From NCBI GenBank assembly GCA_033398695.1, contig CM065814.1, positions 81,920,358 through 81,984,357 of the forward strand: DNA of 64,000 nucleotides. The letters run 5' to 3'. The translations under genes were made by a program, and so were the position numbers. Of the stretch, positions 57,718 to 64,000 are shown piece by piece (within the stretch, counting starts at the first letter, position 1; every line of letters begins with the position of its first letter). Below the pieces are notes generated by a model. It saw only the letters and a list, made by a program, of their open reading frames with translations, ran no database searches and was not told the DNA's origin. Source of the stretch: Orobanche coerulescens. Lineage: Eukaryota; Streptophyta; Magnoliopsida; Lamiales; Orobanchaceae.

Positions 57718-59784
57718 TGAATGAAAAAATACCAACGAGTCTCCTCTTATGAGAAACTCCTAAATAACATACACAAATGATAATCACAACATGATATCAC
57801 CACATACACATGGTAATTCCGATGACACAGCATTCACTGCCTAGAACCCACGATGATCCCATTAGACTAACCCGTGGTGGAAAAACCCACCCGATGATCC
57901 AGCGCATGCTAGCATAGATCCCCCGATGATCCTGTCGGACCAACACGAGGTGGACATACAACAACGACATATATGCACAACAATATGTATAATGTCAATA
58001 CATAAAACAATTAAGGTATTTGCCTCGATTCAATGACAAGAATAATACTTCCACGAATATCAAAACACTCGAAGGTCGCCCCTTCGATCAATCACGTAGC
58101 AAAGCTCGAACCTTAAACAAAAGAAATAATATGGAGTTCATCTCATGCCGAACGAACATCTAACAATCCAAATTACGGTTGAAAGTTCATAAAACGTAAC
58201 CTGTCTGACCTGCTTAACGTACGTTACGTACCCTTGGTAGCGTACGCTAAGCTTACTCGTTAGCGTACGTAAGCTACGAAGTCTAGCGTATGCTAACCAT
58301 GTATCGATAGTTCCTCTATGATCAGTCAACTTGACTCGTCTGATGATATAACGTACGTTACATACCAAACATAGCGTACGTTAACCTTACCCGTTAGCAT
58401 ACGTAAGCTTCAGATCATAGCGTACGCTAAACAAGCATACGACAGTCTTACTGAATAGTCGACTGTTCTGATTTATGATGAAGTGTACGAAATCCTCAGT
58501 GATTAACGTACGTTACTCTTCTACATATCATGCTCATACAATTGTGAATGATCTTACGGATTCAAACATCTTCGAACTCAAGGATACATATATCATCATG
58601 GTGATCATACTCTAAATCTTGATTACAATTTCTAATGCATAAATCGGAAGGCCTAAGGTCGATATCAATACCTTTATATCATTCAAACTATCATGTTGAA
58701 GTTTGTTTAACAATCCATCTTTACAACACAAATCCTTCCATGATCAATCACCTAGGTTCGTCTAACAATAATGATGTTAAAACCAAGTCCGTGATTACTA
58801 AGAAGACACCTTCCAAATTTGGATTACCAATCTCAAAATCTTCCTTTACTTGTTCATCGTAACAAGATTCAAATTATGATGTTCTTAACCGAGGTACTTA
58901 AAGCATAATCATCTCAACTTCCTAAACATGATGTTGGTCGAATAAATCATCTCTGGAACTTAATATCTTGATAGCATGATCATCATATCCTTAAGAACAT
59001 GAATCCAAGGTTGGAGATAGTATAGCATACCTTAAGATGAACAAAACACCGAGACAATAGGTAGAATCCAACTCCAATTGCTTGTGTGCCAATCCAAAAT
59101 GATTCTCCACTTCAATGATCAAGTATAAGTAATCTCCAATCTTCAATGATCAAGTAGAGATGGTTTAAATATGTTCAAGGAGGTTGGGATATCTCTGGGC
59201 ACGAAGTATAATGAAGGCTAAGTGAAACAAACAAGTTGAAATGAAATGGGGTGATGTCTTATTTATGATTTTCTGACCTTAACGTACGTTAGCCTTCATG
59301 CATAACGTATGTAACTCTCTTAGCGTACGCTACCCAGATGTCTTTAGCATACGCTATCGTCACTGATAGTTAATTGTCCTCATTCTGAACTCGATAACGT
59401 ATGTTAGACCATCAGGTTACGTACGTAAGCAACACCCTTTAGCGTTCGCTAGACATGTTCCTTAGCGTACGTTAACAATCGTTGACTTCAAAAGTGTCCA
59501 GGTTCATCCGAGGGATTCTTATCTGGACCCATGTCCGGCTGGCGCATGTGATAGCCGCCTAGCTCAATTATTGACTGTCTAACGTACGTTACGCTTCATT
59601 GCAAGCTAACTCTGGCCGATAACGTACGTTAAGCTACATTCTTAGTGTACGTTATCACGTATTTGCATGGGAAAATTTACATGTTGCCATACTCACGTAC
59701 AAGGATACAAATACGAGAAATATCATACTTCAATTATCGATATCACAATTCCGAATAATACAGGGTTCAAATACGGATATTATA
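57256..59784 (-). repeat. Tekay-D left LTR (3' LTR)
   Basis: It starts TGTAACACCACC and ends GGATATTATA, one base away from the expected TTACA end. Motif clusters are at 58213-58512 and 59281-59655. A TATA box is not clear here. An AAT microsatellite lies at 57672-57715. Confidence 0.88.
57672..57715. repeat. AAT microsatellite
   Basis: About 14 uninterrupted AAT units. The Tekay-C LTRs have ordinary sequence (GAAGAACAATACTAAC) at this place, so the expansion is specific to Tekay-D. Confidence 0.95.
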
Positions 59785-59819
59785 TACTCTCCTACTAAAA
59801 AGGAGTTTCGCCCAGAAAC

Positions 59820-61440
59820 TCAAGACAAAAATAACTCTGGATATCTGGACCTCATGCTATCTTCCATTTCCCAAGTGGCTTCTTCCACTCCGTGGCGTGA
59901 CCACTGAACCATGACCAACGCGATCGGTTTATTCCTCAATTGCTTATCTCGGCTCTCGAGTATCCTGATCGGTCTCTCTTCAAATGTGCCATCCTGAGCG
60001 ACTTCGATCTCGCTGAAATCAATGACATGACTAGGATTCGGTATATATCTACGTAACTGGGATACGTGGAACACATTAAGAACATGGCTCAATGATGGCG
60101 GTAATGCCAATCTCTATGCTAACTCTCCAACTCTCTCAAGAATCTCGAACATTCCGATACATCTCTGACTCAACTTCCCCTTTCTTCCAAAACAAAAGAT
60201 TCCCCGAGTAGGAGAAACCTTTAAAAGTGCGTGATCTCCAGCACTCAACTCCAATGGGCGACGGCCTACGTCTGCGTAAGATTTCTATCGACTCTGGGCG
60301 GTCAACAGCCTTTCGCGAATCAAGGCTATCTTTTCTCGTGTCTGAACAATCAATTCTGGTTCCATTCCGATCAAGTCTGATGAATCGTCCCAGCATAGGG
60401 GCGATCTGCATCTCCTCTCGTATAATGCCTCAAACGGTGACATCTTAATGGAATCATGCTAACTATTATTGTAAGTGAATTCAATCAACGGCAGATGAAC
60501 TTTCCAATCAGTTGGCCAATCTAAGGCGCAAGCCCTCAGCATGTCTTCCACTGTTTGAATAGTCCTCTTGGATTGTCCGTCTGTCTGTGAGTGATAAGCT
60601 GTGCTGAATTTCAATTCGGTCCCCAAGGCTTGATGAACTGCTTTCCAAAAATGAGACACAAAGCGACCATCTCGGTCAGAAATAATGGGCTTCGGCATAC
60701 CATACAATCGGACTATCTCTGAAATAAATACTCGTGCCAACCTCTCGGGTCCCCAAGTGTCCTTAATGCCTAGAAAATGTGCCAATTTGGTTAGACGCTC
60801 AACTATCACCCAAATCATGTTCATTCCTGTCTTGGTTCTTGGCATATTAGTGATAAAGTCCATCGAAATGTCCTCCCACTTCCATTCAGGAATCGGGAGC
60901 AGCTTCAGCATTCTGGCAGGTCGTTGATGCTCGATCTTAACCTGCTGACATGTCAAACATTTCGAGACATAATCCGCTACTTCTTTCTTCATGTTGCCCC
61001 ACCAGAAGTTCTGTTTCAGGTCCTTATACATTTTACTGGTGCCCGGGTGGATAGAATAGGGCGTGCTGTGAGCTTCCTTCATAATTGTCTACTTATAAAC
61101 ATCGACATCAGGAATGCAAAGTCGGTTCTGAAATTTCAAAACTCCATCATCATGAATTACGAATCCTGGGGCCTTTCCCATGATCACTTCATCATGTAAC
61201 CGAATCATCAGAGGATCATCTACTTGCTTAGATTTGATTTCTTCGGTTAATGATGAAGTTAATTCCATCACACAGTTGTCCTTGGACTCTTTGCAACCAT
61301 ACATCAATTCCTTCGCGAATCATTTCTTGTTGAATGCTGAGCTGGGAGGTCAGAGTCTCCAACATCTGAATAGAAACAGGCTTGCGGCTAAGTGCATCGG
61401 CCACTACATTTGCTTTGCCTGGATGATAAAGAATCTCCAA
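59820..61440 (-). pseudogene. Tekay-D integrase and chromodomain
   Basis: The fragments cover the zinc and core domain (61082-60459), C-terminal region (about 60411-60136) and chromodomain (60110-59820). The zinc-binding region is complete ([16 protein letters not shown]). The core shows DISMDFI and IISDRDGRFVS, but the catalytic Glu of GQSER is Lys (GQSKRT). The chromodomain has MVQWSRHGVEEATWE and ends YPELF. Frames at 61440-61089 carry the link from RNase H ([12 protein letters not shown]) to integrase. Several stops divide the region. Confidence 0.88.
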
Positions 61441-61458
61441 GTCGTAGTCCTTAATCAG

Positions 61459-63459
61459 TTACAGCCATCTCCTTTTCCGCATGTTCAAGTCTTTCTGACT
61501 GAAGATGTATTTGAGACTCTTGTGACCCGTAAAGATTTGACAGTGAGTCCCGTACAGGTAATGTCTCCAGATTTTCAAAGCAAAAACTACTGCTGCCAGC
61601 TCCAAATCATACATTGGGTAATTCACTTCATAAGGTTTCAGTTGTCGTGACGCATAGGCGATCACCTTCTCATTCTGCATCAATACACATCCGAGTCCTT
61701 TGTTCGAAGCATCACTGTAAACTATGAATCCTCCAGTTCCCTGTGGGAGTGCTAAAATCGGTGCCATCGTCAATCTCTTCTTCAATTCATCAGAGCTATT
61801 CTGGCACATCTCGTTCCACTCAAACTTTTGAGTTTTCTGCAGTAGTCGAGTAAGTTGGCGGGTAGTTTTGGAAAATCCTTCCACGAATCGACAATAATAC
61901 CTAACAAGTTCTAAGAAACTCCGGACTGCTTTCACATTCTTAGAAGGCTTCGAATCCATAACTGCTTCGATTTTCTGGGTTTCTACTCGGACTCCTTCTG
62001 CTGATACTACATGGCTGAGGAACATTACTTCCTTTAGCCACAATTCACACTTAGAAAGCTTAGCGTACAATTTCTCATTTCTCAGAAGGTCTAGGACAAT
62101 CCAAAAACGTTGCGCATGTTATTCCGGGCTCTTAGAATACACTAGAATGTCATCAATGAACACAACCACAAACTTGTCCAAATACTCTATAAACACTCAA
62201 TTCATCAATTGCATAAACACGGCAGGTGCATTAGTGAGACCAAACGGCATCACTACAAACTCATAATGTCCGTAATGAGTTCTGAATGCTGACTTCGGAA
62301 CATCATATTCCTTAATCCTCAGCTGATGATATCCCGACCTCAAATCAATCTTGGAAAACACTGTCGCTCGTTGCAGCTGGTCAAATAAATCATCAATTTG
62401 TGGCAATGGATACCCATTCTTAATTGTCATCTTGTTCAGCTCTCGATAGTCAATACACAATCGAAGCGATCCATCCTTCTTCCGGACAAAAAGAACTGGT
62501 GCACCCCAGGGCGAAACACTTGGCTGGATATAGCCTTTGTCCAGTAACTCTTCCAGTTGATTCTTCAACTCATACATGTCCGTAGGTGCCATACGATATG
62601 GCGCCTTAGAAATTGGTGTAGCTCCTGGTTCCAGCTCGATGGTGAATTCTACATCCCGTCGTGGAGGTAGTCCAGGCAATTCGTCAGGAAACACATCTAG
62701 AAATTCGCTCACAACATGAATGGATGAGAGTTCTAATTTTCCGTCTTCTTTCTTCATTGCGTAGCACCAATATCCGGTACAGCCCTGTTTCAACAATTTG
62801 ACAGCTTTCATCGCCTTGATCATCTTTCCGGATCTTCCTTGTTTCCATCCTTCAAATAGTATTTCGGAACCATCGTCATCTATCACTGAGATATTCCTCT
62901 TTCGGTAGTTTACAACAGCTCTATATCGATTAAGCCAATCATCTTCGAGTATCAGGTCGTCTCCTTGCATTTCTATCACAATCAGATTTGAGGGCCACTG
63001 TCTGCCTCCAAATGATACGGGGAAATCTCCAGTTTCTAAGTTTCCCACAATCCTCTCTCCACTCGATAAACCCACAACATAAGGCTCACAATTATGAAAG
63101 CTAGAAATATCCAAATGATTTACACAAGACAAGGATATAAATGAATGCATAGCTTCTGTATCGAATAAAACGCTAACTGGATGTGAAAGGATCTGAACAG
63201 TACCTGATGCGACATCAGCATCATGATCGTCTGTTCTCCTCATCTTATAGACATGGGGGAATGGATCCGGCACTCGATGTCCCCTTTCGGTCCCACTGTC
63301 TTCTGCCTCGTCCGCGACCAAAATTCTAGGGCAGCTGAACACTTTGCTGCGTCTGTTGGATACTGGTTTCCTTCTGAACTGGCTGTGATGTACAGGCTCT
63401 AAAAGACTTTGCAGCCTCTTCACAGAACATCGCACAATGTCCCTCTCGACCACAATCAA
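61459..63459 (-). pseudogene. Tekay-D protease, reverse transcriptase and RNase H
   Basis: A 420-residue frame (63459-62197) holds the protease and the N-terminal RT. The protease active site reads [13 protein letters not shown]: Gly of DTGA is Glu. [10 protein letters not shown] follows. RT shows [37 protein letters not shown] and [11 protein letters not shown]. The frame stops at 62197, just before the palm FIDD motif, which lies in the gap 62196-62071. Connection and RNase H follow in 62070-61459 ([34 protein letters not shown]). The catalytic Asp in TDHKSLKY appears as Gly (TGHKS). Confidence 0.9.
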
Positions 63460-64000
63460 AACAAGTCACGGAAGGTAGGGGGCAATTTTGTCGATAGTGC
63501 CCCGTCTGGGCACAGTTAAAGCACTTCCTGGTTACATCCGTCGTGGCTGATGTTGTTCTGAAGTTCTTTCCGCTCTTAGATGGGTGCGTAGGTTTCTTGA
63601 AAGAATGAAAGGATGACTGGGCCTTGCGGGTCCCATTACTCTTGTGCTTCTTGAAACTACCGGAGACTTTCTGCTTCTTGGATTCTGCAAACTTCTCCAT
63701 TGCTGCTCCTTGATTTCATACGCCAATGCTTTATCATGATATTGAAGGAGAGTGGTACATTCAAAACCGGACATATACCTCTGAATTTCTCGTTTCATTC
63801 TCATATCAAAATGGATCATCATTTCCGCATCTGTTCTGACCAGATGTCAAACAAATGCCAGCTCCTAGTTAAACGTCTTAATCGCCTGAAATACTCGCAC
63901 ATCCGAAGGCTGAGCGGAGAAAAATTCCCGAACTTTGGCTTCCCTCACAGGACGAGGGCAGCACTGAGCTTCCATCATCAATTTAAATTCTGTCCAGTCA
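63460..64000 (-). pseudogene. Tekay-D gag, 3' part
   Basis: The frames 63822-63532 and 63700-63326 overlap with a frameshift between them. They give YMSGFECTTLLQYHDKA, a Lys/Ser-rich linker (SKKQKVSGSFKKHKSNGT), and two zinc knuckles: CFNCAQTGHYRQNC (complete) and [14 protein letters not shown] (complete). The N-terminal capsid part continues beyond the window end. Confidence 0.88.

Larger units (their letters stand above)
57256..64000 (-). mobile_element. Tekay-D: chromovirus retrotransposon, truncated by window end
   Basis: The left LTR is 57256-59784. The minus-strand coding region runs from chromodomain (59820) to gag (beyond 64000). Sequence is close to Tekay-C throughout. Its 5' LTR and primer site lie outside the window. 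It keeps the uninterrupted site where CACTA-1 entered Tekay-C. Confidence 0.92.

Noticed and set aside
1..64000. tRNA, rRNA or other structural RNA genes
   Set aside because: Only Met-tRNA complementary primer sites were seen; no cloverleaf-type or rRNA-like sequence was recognised by eye.

Overview
This window is plant nuclear DNA made almost entirely of LTR retrotransposons nested in one another, plus one CACTA DNA transposon. The Ty1/copia and Tekay-like chromovirus (Ty3/gypsy) proteins, Met-tRNA primer sites, the CACTA ends and a captured plant-type cyclin H gene all point to a flowering plant with a repeat-rich genome. I cannot name the species. No free-standing intact host gene, tRNA or rRNA gene was seen. 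Coding frames are in most cases broken by stops and frameshifts. The clearest exceptions are two gag ORFs, at 31095-31922 and 54178-55689.

Layout and nesting, supported by target-site duplications (TSDs): an old, heavily decayed Copia element ('Copia-1') forms the left-hand base layer (410-3469, 26482-27480, 37002 to about 37800). It was split by two insertions. (1) A gag-only Sirevirus-like element, SireGAG-1, spans 3470-26476 (TSD ATCAA). Its 5' LTR is interrupted by LARD-A (3695-21957), a long-LTR element without coding capacity. LARD-A in turn carries Tekay-B (10141-19031, TSD GATAA), a chromovirus with gag, protease, RT, RNase H, integrase and chromodomain. (2) Copia-2 spans 27486-36996 (TSD ATATG) and has complete structure with several disabling mutations.

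From 37834 rightward the base layer is a reverse-oriented Copia LTR ('Copia-3', a relative of the Copia-2 LTR). Three elements landed in it: Tekay-C (38656-52901, TSD TATAT), SireGAG-2 (53083-57183, TSD CTATA/CTGTA) and Tekay-D (57256 to beyond 64000). Tekay-C was itself hit by a 4.5-kb non-autonomous CACTA transposon (43947-48456, TSD GGC). That transposon carries about seven exons of a cyclin H gene with introns, and a minisatellite rich in TCP-type and bZIP-type motifs.

The most unusual signal is regulatory. Two kinds of LTR element with unrelated proteins (gag-only Sirevirus-like Copia elements and Tekay/LARD gypsy elements) carry dense arrays of one short near-palindrome, AGCGTGCGCT, or its transition-related form AACGTACGTT. 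In each family the main array sits just upstream of the presumed TATA box on the transcribed strand. Copia-2 lacks it. Coordinates of LTR ends come from reading TG...CA termini, TSDs, primer-binding sites and polypurine tracts directly; identities are by-eye estimates.
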